DNA of 64,000 nt from contig JAGAKR010000019.1 of the NCBI GenBank assembly GCA_017625535.1, positions 62,001 to 126,000 of the forward strand, given 5' to 3'. The stretch is from Bacteroidales bacterium (lineage in GTDB: Bacteria > Bacteroidota > Bacteroidia > Bacteroidales > UBA932). How positions within the stretch are numbered: the first letter of the stretch is position 1; every line of letters begins with the position of its first letter. Of this stretch, positions 18,540 to 26,864 are shown one piece after another. The position numbers and the translations under genes are program-made. The notes under the pieces were generated by a model that saw only the letters and a list, made by a program, of their open reading frames with translations, was not told the DNA's origin and did no database searches.

Positions 18540-19997
18540 TTATCTGTTGCAGTGCTGCTCCCTTAAAAGGTCGAGCACAGTCTTCACAGGGTTGAAAGTG
18601 ATGAGCGGAGTCTCTACAAACTGGGTATTCCAGTCGCTCATTGCTCCGTTCCACAAGCCAGGAAGTTCCTGAGCCTTGAGTGGCCTTCCCTGGAAACTCT
18701 TCTCAGAGATGAAACCGGTCTGAGGATCTGTATGTTTCAGAAGATCATATTTTTCACCTTTATAGTTCTTCACTGCACATACAAGATCTACAGGGTTGAA
18801 GTGGGTTGCACCTTGCATTGCATTGAATGCCTGAGGATTGTTCTTGTCAATCTGTGCAGCCTCAAGAATCTGCAATGAAGTTGTACCGTCCTCTCCCTTA
18901 ATTACATAAGGGCCGCCACCAGGCTCACCTTCATTCTTTACCATACCGCAAATCCTTACAGGACGGTCCAATTTTGCACGGAGAACTTTCACAAGTTCAT
19001 CTGCCGGCATCTCTGGTACTGCTACACAGAACTCATCCTCAAGGAATCCCTTTATCTCAGCAACCAAAGCCTCTGGAAGGTTGTCATTAAGATCATCCAT
19101 CTTCTTCAGATATGCAAACACCTTCTCCTGAAGTTCTACAGCCTTGCCAACAAGAATCTTCTTCCAACGGATTGTCTCATCAAGGAGTGACTCTTTGACA
19201 ACATTGTCTATATTCTTGATTACAAGCACATCAGCATCAATATCATTTAGGTTGGTGAGCAATGCTCCGTGTCCGCCTGGACGGAAAAGAAGAGAGCCGT
19301 CATCCTTAGTGAACGGATTGTTCTCCATATCAACGGCAACTATATCAGTTGCAGGCGACTGGTTGGTGAAAGTAACGTGATATTTGCAGTTGAAACGTTT
19401 CTCATATTTCTCCTTTACCTGGGCATACAGTTCCTCAAAGCCTTTCTGATGCTCAACAGAAACTGTTACAACCATCCTTACATCTCCGTTTGCATCCTTT
19501 GCATAAAGGGCACCCTCCACAAGATGCTCCTCAAATGGAGTGCGGTTCTCATTCTCATATTTGTGGAACTGGATAAGTCCCTTAGGCATTGCGCCATAGT
19601 TCCATGCTTTTGGATATAGGGTAAGGTTAAGTATTGCCTTGGCATCAAAGAATGGGAACAAGGTTATGTTCTCCACAAATTTTGCAGCAGGAGATCCCTC
19701 TTTAAGTTTTTCGCCTGCAGCAAGTTTGTCTGCAGCCTCAAACAAGTCCTTGAACATTCTGGTTGCGGCACCTGATGCAGGTACAAATTTGCATACATTT
19801 CCTGCATATTTGTCGGCTGAAGCAATATATTTTGCCTGCTCATCTTCCGAAAGCACCTTAATGCCTTTTGCAGGGGTGGCGGCAGCCTCAATGTTGAGAT
19901 ATGGGAAACCTTTCTTGAAGTTCTCCAACTGTGTCTCAAATGTCTCCACAGCTATACCACGCGCCTGGATCTGTTGTTTTTGTTGTTCAGATAACAT
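18540..19997 (-). CDS. DUF4301 family protein, possibly nucleotidyltransferase-like
   Basis: This 485-residue protein matches the DUF4301 family in length and sequence. Its N-terminal FVPASGAATRMFKDLF and central RPGGHGALLTNLNDIDADVLVIKNID resemble the nucleotide- and sugar-binding motifs of UDP-sugar pyrophosphorylases. A sugar nucleotidyltransferase fold is therefore an inference; the reaction is not known. Its start overlaps the end of pdxB by 11 bp, which implies co-translation. It is the last gene of the three-gene minus-strand operon closed by the terminator at 18492. Confidence 0.75.
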   Translation of the reverse strand: MLSEQQKQQIQARGIAVETFETQLENFKKGFPYLNIEAAATPAKGIKVLSEDEQAKYIASADKYAGNVCKFVPASGAATRMFKDLFEAADKLAAGEKLKEGSPAAKFVENITLFPFFDAKAILNLTLYPKAWNYGAMPKGLIQFHKYENENRTPFEEHLVEGALYAKDANGDVRMVVTVSVEHQKGFEELYAQVKEKYEKRFNCKYHVTFTNQSPATDIVAVDMENNPFTKDDGSLLFRPGGHGALLTNLNDIDADVLVIKNIDNVVKESLLDETIRWKKILVGKAVELQEKVFAYLKKMDDLNDNLPEALVAEIKGFLEDEFCVAVPEMPADELVKVLRAKLDRPVRICGMVKNEGEPGGGPYVIKGEDGTTSLQILEAAQIDKNNPQAFNAMQGATHFNPVDLVCAVKNYKGEKYDLLKHTDPQTGFISEKSFQGRPLKAQELPGLWNGAMSDWNTQFVETPLITFNPVKTVLDLLREQHCNR

Positions 19998-21111
19998 AAA
20001 ATTCTCTCCTGTATTTAAAGTTAGATCTTAATTTCTCAAAATCGCCCGGATTCCCCTTAAGGTCCGCACAATGTTCAAAGATAGGGAAAATTCCGTTAAA
20101 ATATCCACTTATTTCATTTAGGTCCAGGCCATTTTTGGAAAAGAAGTTGTTGTTCTTCTCCTGTGGCACAATTGAAAACTCTTTCAATTCTTCAATCCCA
20201 AAATGACGTGCAATGCTCTTTACAGACATAACGGTTCCGTTCACCTTCCCTTCATAGGAATAACCCGCAATATGCGGAGTGGCAATGTCGGCCTTTTCCA
20301 TAAGGGCAATATTCAGATCCGGCTCACCGTTCCATACATCCAATATCAATCCCTGCAATTTTCCGCAATGGGCCAGCAGCGCCTCATCCTGCACCACCTC
20401 ACCCCTTGAAGAATTGATGAAAATTGCCCCATCCTTCATTTTCCTGAAAAACTCCTCCCCTGCCATTCCCCTGCTGGTTGGGTTGAGGTCTGTATGAAGT
20501 GTAATTATATCTGAATTCTCCAGAACATATTCAAGTGAATAAAACGGCTTGAAATCCTTCAAGTGCATATTCCCTGCATTGAATGCCAAAGTCTGCTCCC
20601 TCTCCTTTGCAGGATCGCACCTGAGCACCTCAAAACCCATATACTCTCCCATATTTGCAACCCTGGTACCCACATTTCCAACCCCAATCACACCAAGACG
20701 GGGGACGACTGCAGTGTCAGTTGAGACACGACTGCAATGTAAGTCGTCACACGACTTCACTCCAGAAGGGAGCGGAATCCCCTTCTTACAGGCCACTGCG
20801 TAGAGGGCGGTGAATACATACTGCATCACTCCACCGGCATTGCATCCTGCCGCATTGGAAACAGTTATTCCTGCATTTTTGCAATACTCAAGGTCTATGT
20901 GGTCTGTACCTATGGTTGCAGTTGCAATCATCTTTACTGCTGTGCCTTCAAGCAATTGGGCATTGCAAATGGTACGGGTTCTCACAACAAGGGAATCCGC
21001 ATCTATAACTGCGGAATTTACAATCTCTTTACCAGGCAGATAAACCACATTGAAATATGGCTCAAATACACCTTGTATAAAAGGTATTGCGTTGTCAACA
21101 ACTATTTTCAT
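19987..21111 (-). CDS. pdxB: 4-phosphoerythronate dehydrogenase
   Basis: This D-2-hydroxyacid dehydrogenase family member (374 residues) has the PdxB-type N-terminus (MKIVVDNAIPFIQGVFEP), ATATIGTDHID, the NAD-binding LGVIGVGNVGTRVANMGEYMGFEV, INSSRGEVVQDEALLAHC, and the PHIAGYSYEGK histidine region. It oxidises 4-phosphoerythronate in DXP-dependent pyridoxal phosphate synthesis. Residues ~118-136, just before the Rossmann strand, are an unusual extra segment encoded by a dense palindromic repeat. The start is 5 bp after the thioesterase stop. Confidence 0.9.
   Translation of the reverse strand: MKIVVDNAIPFIQGVFEPYFNVVYLPGKEIVNSAVIDADSLVVRTRTICNAQLLEGTAVKMIATATIGTDHIDLEYCKNAGITVSNAAGCNAGGVMQYVFTALYAVACKKGIPLPSGVKSCDDLHCSRVSTDTAVVPRLGVIGVGNVGTRVANMGEYMGFEVLRCDPAKEREQTLAFNAGNMHLKDFKPFYSLEYVLENSDIITLHTDLNPTSRGMAGEEFFRKMKDGAIFINSSRGEVVQDEALLAHCGKLQGLILDVWNGEPDLNIALMEKADIATPHIAGYSYEGKVNGTVMSVKSIARHFGIEELKEFSIVPQEKNNNFFSKNGLDLNEISGYFNGIFPIFEHCADLKGNPGDFEKLRSNFKYRREFYVI
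20705..20757. repeat. Palindromic insert inside pdxB
   Basis: Within 53 bp there are two near-identical direct copies (ACGACTGCAGTGT at 20705, ACGACTGCAATGT at 20728) and three inverted pairs: GTGTC/GACAC, ACGACT/AGTCGT and AAGTCGT-CAC-ACGACTT. The reading frame stays open through it. It looks like a small in-frame repeat insertion between the first lobe and the NAD-binding strand. Confidence 0.6.
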
Positions 21112-21116
21112 AAGAA

Positions 21117-21857
21117 TCAGAATGTCATTTTAATGCTGAAACTGGTTTTACCGGCCACTTTGCCAACCACATAATATACAGGTGAACCGTTTTCCTCAGT
21201 TGAAACCCTGTAAAGATCCACTTCCTGTCCCGGCATAACCTCAGAATCGTAATTTATAAGCATCTCTTTCAGCACCCTCTCTTTTGCAATGTCAAAATCA
21301 ATGGCATCAAGAGCCCAAACTGCATATTTAACATTGTTCACGTGTCCGTTGGTATCAATGTCGCTCCATACCACTTTGTGGGTATGCACCATTTCCGGCT
21401 CAATCCCTTTGGGGAGGGATACCTTGTCTGCAGGCTCCTCAATCGCGTGTCCCATCTCTGAGTTGTCAAAATTCTCCGCAAGGTATGTATTCCTTACCAT
21501 CCGTCGGGAAGAGAGATCTATTATAAGCCACGATGTTGTGGCGGAGACAAGTTTCTCACCGCTCTCTGATTCCAGAAGGAAATCCCTCAGATAAAAGATG
21601 CGGTTTGCACCTTTGTGCCAGGTCTTTAAGTTAACGGTGTCCCTCCATTTGGGAGTGTTGTGGAACACTACCCTTATGCGGGAAAGTACCCAGGCTGTAT
21701 TTGTACTTATCATATCATCATAACCGAACCCAAGGGTGGAAGCATCACGCCCTGCCGCCTCCTGCATAAGATCGAGCATTGCTGTTGGTCTGAGATTATG
21801 ATTTGCATCAGCCTCATAACACGAAACAATTCTTTTTTCTGAATATTTTTCTCTCAT
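21117..21857 (-). CDS. Acyl-ACP thioesterase (FatA/FatB family)
   Basis: This 246-residue double-hotdog protein has the bacterial acyl-ACP thioesterase pattern: DLMQEAAGRDASTLGFGYDDM, WVLSRIRVVFHNTPKW, WLIIDLSSRRMVRN, and a C-terminal VVWSDIDTNGHVNNVKYAVWALDAI. In the last, the Asp-x-Asn-x-His arrangement corresponds to the catalytic region. It releases fatty acids from acyl carrier protein. It leads the pdxB-DUF4301 operon. A minus-strand TAACTTTG box lies 23 bp upstream (21880-21887). Confidence 0.85.
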   Translation of the reverse strand: MREKYSEKRIVSCYEADANHNLRPTAMLDLMQEAAGRDASTLGFGYDDMISTNTAWVLSRIRVVFHNTPKWRDTVNLKTWHKGANRIFYLRDFLLESESGEKLVSATTSWLIIDLSSRRMVRNTYLAENFDNSEMGHAIEEPADKVSLPKGIEPEMVHTHKVVWSDIDTNGHVNNVKYAVWALDAIDFDIAKERVLKEMLINYDSEVMPGQEVDLYRVSTEENGSPVYYVVGKVAGKTSFSIKMTF

Positions 21858-21879
21858 ATTTTACATACTTATATGTATG

Positions 21880-21887
21880 CAAAGTTA
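21880..21887 (-). promoter_or_regulatory. -7 box (TAACTTTG) for the thioesterase-pdxB operon
   Basis: The minus strand reads TAACTTTG, fitting TAnnTTTG, a short distance upstream of the ATG at 21857. The -33 region (CAAAGG-like) is only a partial match. Confidence 0.45.
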
Positions 21888-21941
21888 TAAAACCTTTGGA
21901 AAATACCCTCTTTGGGGTGGTACAGGTATTGGAAATAGTGC

Positions 21942-21949
21942 TATATTTG
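21942..21949 (+). promoter_or_regulatory. -7 box (TATATTTG) for the His-rich protein and TonB receptor
   Basis: TATATTTG fits the consensus and ends only 9 bp before the ATG at 21959, so the transcript would be nearly leaderless. A TTTG at 21911 is too distant for ideal spacing. Confidence 0.45.
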
Positions 21950-21958
21950 CAGCCGTTT

Positions 21959-22288
21959 ATGAAAAAGGCTCTCAAATACTGCAGAATCATATTTGCCGCT
22001 TATCTGGCATTGTACATGTTGTGCAATGCGGTCTTTATCCATAATCATATCATAGACGGGCAGAACATTTCACACGCCCACATCTTTACAGGAGCAGAAC
22101 ACACCGCTTCAGGTGCACAACTCATCCAGTTGTACAACACAACCTCAGCACTTGTTGCAGAAGTTCTCTCTGTGCCACAGGAATACATTTTGTCTGTAGA
22201 GGATTCCTTCCAGCAATTGCAGGAAATCTTTACCTGCAGGGAACTGGAAACATCAACCCTCAGGGGCCCTCCTGCCCTTCTCATCTGA
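21959..22288 (+). CDS. Small His-containing exported or membrane protein next to TonB receptor
   Basis: The 109-residue protein starts MKKALKYCRIIFAAYLALYML, a signal or membrane anchor. HNHIIDGQNISHAHIF follows, where four histidines lie within 14 residues, a plausible metal-binding patch. The rest is helical with no known domain. An upstream in-frame extension from 21803 overlaps the divergent thioesterase gene and is rejected. It precedes the TonB receptor by 83 bp, in which two small hairpins sit. A role in metal or haem acquisition is inference from the His residues and neighbour. Confidence 0.55.
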   Translation: MKKALKYCRIIFAAYLALYMLCNAVFIHNHIIDGQNISHAHIFTGAEHTASGAQLIQLYNTTSALVAEVLSVPQEYILSVEDSFQQLQEIFTCRELETSTLRGPPALLI

Positions 22289-22371
22289 TTTGTGCGGCAA
22301 TTAGGCCGCAATTTTCTTCCCGACAAATTATCGGGAATATATTCCACATATTTATAAATTACACAGATAAG

Positions 22372-24663
22372 ATGAGAAAATGTTTTATGGCATTGCTTGC
22401 AATGCTTGTGTTGTGCATTGGTGCAAATGCGCAATCAGACCCCCATATTATTGGACACGTAATAGACAAGAAAACCCAGGAGCACGTGCCCTACGTAACC
22501 ATAAGGCTTGTAAACACAACAATAGCCACAATTACCGATGATACAGGCCATTATAAACTCACCAACGTTCCCGACGGCAATTATATAATTGAGGCTTCCG
22601 CTGTAGGATACATTACAGCATCACAGCCTGTAAGCATTAAATCAAACACCACAATAACAGTAAATTTTACAATTGAAGAGGATGCCCTATTGCTTGAGCA
22701 GGTGGTTGTTACCGGAAACCGCAGCGAGACAAAGAAGAGGCACAGCGCAACACTTGTGAATGTTGTGAACAGGGAGATTTTTGAACTTGTAAGTGCCTCG
22801 TCGCTTGCAGACGGACTCAATTTCCAGCCCGGAGTGAGGGTTGAGAACGACTGCCAGAACTGCGGATTTACCCAGGTTAGGATAAACGGCCTTGACGGAC
22901 ACTACTCACAGATTCTCATGAACTCAAAACCGGTATTCTCCGCACTTGCCGGAGTTTACGGACTTGAACATATCCCTGCCACGATGATAGACCGTGTGGA
23001 GGTTATGCGTGGCGGCGGTTCTGCACTGTTCGGCTCTTCTGCCATTGGAGGTACCATAAACATAATTACTAAAGACCCTGTAACAAACACCGCTGAGGTA
23101 AGCCATACACTTACAACAATAGGTATGAGCGGTGCACTTGACAACAATACCACAGCAAATGCCTCCATTGTGAATGATAACGGAAAAACCGGACTGTTTG
23201 TATACGGACAGAGCCGTGAAAGGGACCACTATGACCATAATGATGACGGTTTTTCAGAGATAGGTACAATTGATGCCAAGACCCTTGGAGTAAACACCTT
23301 TTACAATATAACAGACAACTCAAAGATAAGGGCAGAATACAGTGCTACAAACGAGTACCGAAGGGGTGGTGACCAGTTGGACATTCCTCCTCACCAGGCT
23401 ATGATTGCAGAGCAGACAGACCACAAGATACACGCAGGAAACATTACTTATGATTTATGGTCAAAAGATTACAAAAACAAATATAATGTATATGCTGCTT
23501 TGAGGGATACCAAGCGTGACAGTTACTATGGCAGCAATATGGACCCCAATGCATACGGCAGCACACACGACCTTGTGGTTGTGGGAGGCGGACAGTTTGT
23601 ACACAAATTCTTTAAATTGTGGTTCATGCCGGCAGAACTGACAGCAGGTGTAGAGTACAACTACAACTACCTTAACGATGTTACCATAGGTTATGACCAC
23701 GATGTTACCCAGAAGATAAACATCTACTCTGCATTCCTCCAGAATGAGTGGCGTACAGACAAATGGGGATTCCTCCTTGGTGCCCGTATAGACAAGCACT
23801 CACTTATAGACCACGCCATTGTTTCACCAAGGGCAAATGTCAGGTATAACCCTTCAAACAAATTGAACTTCAGGCTCTCATACTCTACAGGTTTCCGTGC
23901 CCCACAGGCATTTGACGAGGATTTCCACATTGCAATTGTAGGCGGTGAAAGGGTTGTTACAGTATTGGCCGAGGACTTGAAGCAGGAGAGTTCAAACAGT
24001 TTCAGTTTCTCTGCAGACTGGTATCCGAAAATTGGAAAAGTACAGAGCAACCTGATGCTTGAACTGTTCCACACAGACCTTAAAGATGTATTTACAATAA
24101 GGATGCTTGAGGAGTTTGATTCCAAAGGCAACCAGGTACAGGAGCGCTATAACGGAAGCGGTGCAACAGTTACCGGCTTCAACCTGGAGGGGAAGGCTGT
24201 ATTCAGCCATGCATTTATGGTACAGGCAGGCCTCACATACCAGCAGAGCCGCTACAAAGAGCCTGAGGAGTGGAGCGAGAACCCTGAAGTACCCACTGAG
24301 AAGAGGATGTTCCGTACTCCCGACATTTATGGCTACTTTACAATGCAGTACACCCCAACCAAGAGTTTCTCGATGTCCCTGACAGGAACATACTCGGGCA
24401 GTATGCTGGTACAACATATGGAGAGTTCGGGATCCCCAGTTGATGTGGCTGTGGAGACACCATCCTTCTTTGATGCCAACTTCAAGGTTTCAAAGGACTT
24501 CAGAATATTCCCGGGAGTTGATATGCAGCTGAATGCTGGAGTGATGAACATATTTGATTCATTCCAGGATGACTTTGATTCAGGTGTAGACCGTGACTCC
24601 GGCTACATCTATGGCCCTATGATGCCAAGGAGCCTCTATTTTGGAGTGAAATTGTCACTGTAA
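22372..24663 (+). CDS. TonB-dependent receptor with carboxypeptidase-like N-terminal domain
   Basis: This 763-residue outer-membrane receptor has a signal peptide (MALLAMLVLCIGANAQ), then a carboxypeptidase D regulatory-like domain (residues ~27-105). A plug follows, with LEQVVVTGNRSETKK as TonB-box-like start, and RVEVMRGGGSALFGSSAIGGTINIITK. A 22-strand-type barrel ends in SLYFGVKLSL. The plug contains CQNCGFTQVRINGLDG, a CX2C pair that is unusual. There is no SusD partner, so it is more like metal/haem/cobalamin receptors than glycan receptors. The substrate is unknown; the His-rich upstream protein hints at metal. Confidence 0.88.
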   Translation: MRKCFMALLAMLVLCIGANAQSDPHIIGHVIDKKTQEHVPYVTIRLVNTTIATITDDTGHYKLTNVPDGNYIIEASAVGYITASQPVSIKSNTTITVNFTIEEDALLLEQVVVTGNRSETKKRHSATLVNVVNREIFELVSASSLADGLNFQPGVRVENDCQNCGFTQVRINGLDGHYSQILMNSKPVFSALAGVYGLEHIPATMIDRVEVMRGGGSALFGSSAIGGTINIITKDPVTNTAEVSHTLTTIGMSGALDNNTTANASIVNDNGKTGLFVYGQSRERDHYDHNDDGFSEIGTIDAKTLGVNTFYNITDNSKIRAEYSATNEYRRGGDQLDIPPHQAMIAEQTDHKIHAGNITYDLWSKDYKNKYNVYAALRDTKRDSYYGSNMDPNAYGSTHDLVVVGGGQFVHKFFKLWFMPAELTAGVEYNYNYLNDVTIGYDHDVTQKINIYSAFLQNEWRTDKWGFLLGARIDKHSLIDHAIVSPRANVRYNPSNKLNFRLSYSTGFRAPQAFDEDFHIAIVGGERVVTVLAEDLKQESSNSFSFSADWYPKIGKVQSNLMLELFHTDLKDVFTIRMLEEFDSKGNQVQERYNGSGATVTGFNLEGKAVFSHAFMVQAGLTYQQSRYKEPEEWSENPEVPTEKRMFRTPDIYGYFTMQYTPTKSFSMSLTGTYSGSMLVQHMESSGSPVDVAVETPSFFDANFKVSKDFRIFPGVDMQLNAGVMNIFDSFQDDFDSGVDRDSGYIYGPMMPRSLYFGVKLSL

Positions 24664-24692
24664 ATAAAAGCCGGTGTTTACCGGCTTTTATT
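24663..24692. terminator. Bidirectional intrinsic terminator
   Basis: AATAAAAGCCGG pairs with CCGGCTTTTATT around TGTTTA. It lies between the convergent TonB-receptor and DUF721 genes and overlaps both gene ends. Confidence 0.85.
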
Positions 24693-24978
24693 TTAAAACT
24701 ATTTTACTGACAATATTATCATTCAGCATCTTGTTTATCTTAAGAGCAATCTCCTCTTTTCTATAATAGAGTTGCGTTCTTATAATTGAAGAATTGATTG
24801 TACAGTAAAGGATACCGTCCCTGAAGAATTTGCTGGTAGTAGCCCTTGCACCGGCATCCCCTACAACAAGGTCCCAGGCACCGAAAATACGTACCCTCTG
24901 GAGCCCGTCTTCAAGACGTTCCTCTTTTATGAATTCCTGAAGCACATCTTTGATCAGTTGAGTGTTCTCTCTTTTCAT
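24688..24978 (-). CDS. DUF721 family protein (DciA-like)
   Basis: This 96-residue DUF721 protein has the family core WDLVVGDAGARATTSKFFRDGILYCTINSS followed by a basic helical end, split here only by length. DUF721 proteins are related to DciA, which loads replicative helicase, and typically neighbour recF or dnaA-region genes. It begins 3 bp after the recF stop on the same strand, which supports a DNA-replication or repair role. A loader function here is inference. Confidence 0.75.
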   Translation of the reverse strand: MKRENTQLIKDVLQEFIKEERLEDGLQRVRIFGAWDLVVGDAGARATTSKFFRDGILYCTINSSIIRTQLYYRKEEIALKINKMLNDNIVSKIVLK

Positions 24979-24981
24979 ACA

Positions 24982-26076
24982 TTACAGGGTTTTGAACTCA
25001 CCTGATGACACCTCAAACGAGCGGCATTCATTAGTAAACCTCTCCACAATTGAAGCCATCCTCACCTTATTGCTGTCAGAGATGAAAATCTGGCCGAAAG
25101 AATCGCCTGCCACAAGCCCCAACAGATACTCAACACGCTGCATGTCCAGTTTGTCAAACACATCATCCAGAAGAAGGATTGGAGCAACGCCGTGCAACTG
25201 TTTCATAAGTTCAAACTGTGCCAATTTCAATGCCACAAGGAAACTTTTCTGCTGCCCCTGTGAACCGCATTTTTTTAAAGGCATTCCATTGAGTGTGAAT
25301 TCAATATCATCCTTATGTATACCCACAGAGGTGAACTTGAGAAAAGAATCCTTCTCCCTGCACCCTGCAAGCAGTTCATCAAGAGGGCCTTCCCTTAGGT
25401 CAGAAATGTACTCCATAGAAACAGCCTCCTTGGAGCCACTCAATTCAGCATAATACCCGGTAGCCTTCTCCAGGAGCATACCGCACAGTTCATCCCTCTT
25501 TTTGAATATATAATCTGCGTGTACAGACATCTGGAAATCCAGAGTATCCATAAGTTCCCAGGAAATTGAAGGCATCTTAAGGAGCTTGTTCCTCTGCACC
25601 AGCAGCTGGTTGTATGACTGCATCCTCTTCAAGTACTCCTTGTCTATCTGGGAAAGTATGAGTGTAAGGAACTTCCTCCTCTCCTCACCTGAACCGTTCA
25701 CAAGAACCGTATCCGCAGGGGAAACCATAACAATGGGATACCGGCCAATATGCTCAGAAATCCTCTTGTATACTTTGGCATTCTTCTTCACTGTCTTCTC
25801 CCCCTCCCTCTTCAATCCAATGCTTATGGTATCTTCAGTTTCATCATCCAACACATATGATCCGTTCAATGCAGCTGCATCTTCCCCAAACCTGAATGTA
25901 TAGGCATCAGTACTGGAGAAGAAACTCTTTGTCATTGAAAGGTAATATATGGCATCAAGAAGATTTGTCTTTCCCTCCCCGTTATTGCCGGAAATGCAAT
26001 TCACTTTCCGGGAAAACTCAAGTTGTGCCCCCCGGATATTCTTAAAATCCGAAACTGATATTCTTCTCAAGTACAT
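24982..26076 (-). CDS. recF: DNA replication/repair protein RecF
   Basis: RecF is an SMC-like ATPase that helps load RecA at gaps. The 364-residue protein has the Walker A region (NCISGNNGEGKTNLLDAIYY), the signature region (CGSQGQQKSFLVALKLAQFE) and Walker B (PILLLDDVFDKLD). The open frame reaches back to 26199, but homology starts at MYLRRISVSDFKNI. ATG at 26076 is therefore used, and it avoids the divergent gene at 26180. A TATATTTG box on the minus strand at 26084-26091 sits 7 bp upstream, implying a very short leader. Confidence 0.93.
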   Translation of the reverse strand: MYLRRISVSDFKNIRGAQLEFSRKVNCISGNNGEGKTNLLDAIYYLSMTKSFFSSTDAYTFRFGEDAAALNGSYVLDDETEDTISIGLKREGEKTVKKNAKVYKRISEHIGRYPIVMVSPADTVLVNGSGEERRKFLTLILSQIDKEYLKRMQSYNQLLVQRNKLLKMPSISWELMDTLDFQMSVHADYIFKKRDELCGMLLEKATGYYAELSGSKEAVSMEYISDLREGPLDELLAGCREKDSFLKFTSVGIHKDDIEFTLNGMPLKKCGSQGQQKSFLVALKLAQFELMKQLHGVAPILLLDDVFDKLDMQRVEYLLGLVAGDSFGQIFISDSNKVRMASIVERFTNECRSFEVSSGEFKTL

Positions 26077-26083
26077 AACAGCG

Positions 26084-26091
26084 CAAATATA
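26084..26091 (-). promoter_or_regulatory. -7 box (TATATTTG) for recF
   Basis: The minus strand reads TATATTTG a few bases before the recF ATG, fitting TAnnTTTG. A near-leaderless recF message would result. Confidence 0.4.
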
Positions 26092-26112
26092 CCCAAAAAC
26101 TGCAAAATAAAC

Positions 26113-26142
26113 TTTGTGATTCATTAAAATATTGTAAATTTG
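26113..26142 (+). promoter_or_regulatory. Bacteroidetes promoter for the TPR-yebC operon
   Basis: TTTG at 26113 and TAAATTTG at 26135 are separated by 18 bp, a good match to the -33/-7 architecture. The site lies 37 bp upstream of the start at 26180. Confidence 0.65.
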
Positions 26143-26179
26143 CACGCTCATAAATTTTGGAAAATAATATCTTATAAAT

Positions 26180-26854
26180 ATGTCAAACAACAAGAACATC
26201 CAGGAGCCTGAAGTAAATGTAGGAGAGGCTCTGTCAAAGACTGAAAAGTTTTTTGAGACTTACAAAAACCACATCATCTATGGTTCAATCGGTATAATTG
26301 CAGTAGTTGCAATTGCACTTCTTTACCACAACTTCATCACCCTTCCTGCACAGCAGGAGGCAATGGCCCAGACTTTCACTGCAGAGCAGTATTTCAGGGC
26401 CGGTGAGTATGAGAAAGCACTCAATGGTGACGGCAACGCACTTGGCTTTAACCAGATCATCAGCGAGTACGGCACAAAATCAGGTGAGGCTGTATACTTC
26501 TACGCAGGTGTATGCAACCTTCAGTTGGGCAATTTTGCAGATGCAATTTCAGACCTCAAGAAGTACAACGGTGAGGATGCAGTAATCGCTGCAAGGGCTT
26601 TGGCCTGCATCGGTGATGCTTATGCCGCACAGAATGATTTCAACTCAGCTGTAAACAACTACAAGGCTGCAGCTGCAAAAGCTGACAACATCCTTGCTGC
26701 AAACTATCTGTTGAAAGCAGGTATCATCTGCGAGGAGCAGGGCAATACTGCAGAGGCTTTGAAATTCTACCAGGAGATTAAAGACAAATATCCTGCTTCA
26801 CCAGAGGGATATGATATAAACAAATACATTTCACGCATCCAGGTTTCAAAATAA
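26180..26854 (+). CDS. Tetratricopeptide-repeat membrane protein (YfgM-like organisation)
   Basis: This 224-residue protein has a cytoplasmic N-terminus, one membrane segment (IIYGSIGIIAVVAIALLY, residues ~33-52) and a periplasmic part. The latter holds TPR-like helical pairs such as AVYFYAGVCNLQLGNFADAI, ARALACIGDAYAAQNDFNSA and GIICEEQGNTAEALKFYQEI. The layout resembles YfgM/ancillary SecYEG-chaperone proteins, but that role is inferred from architecture only. It is followed by yebC after 10 bp. Confidence 0.75.
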   Translation: MSNNKNIQEPEVNVGEALSKTEKFFETYKNHIIYGSIGIIAVVAIALLYHNFITLPAQQEAMAQTFTAEQYFRAGEYEKALNGDGNALGFNQIISEYGTKSGEAVYFYAGVCNLQLGNFADAISDLKKYNGEDAVIAARALACIGDAYAAQNDFNSAVNNYKAAAAKADNILAANYLLKAGIICEEQGNTAEALKFYQEIKDKYPASPEGYDINKYISRIQVSK

Positions 26855-26864
26855 TCATAGAGTT

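Noticed and set aside
21803-21958. N-terminal extension of the His-rich protein
   Set aside because: The extra 52 codons overlap the divergent thioesterase gene and its promoter; the signal/membrane anchor starts at 21959.
22289-22371. Riboswitch before the TonB receptor
   Set aside because: Two short hairpins (TGCGGC/GCCGCA and CCCGA/TCGGG) are present but no known aptamer core is recognisable.
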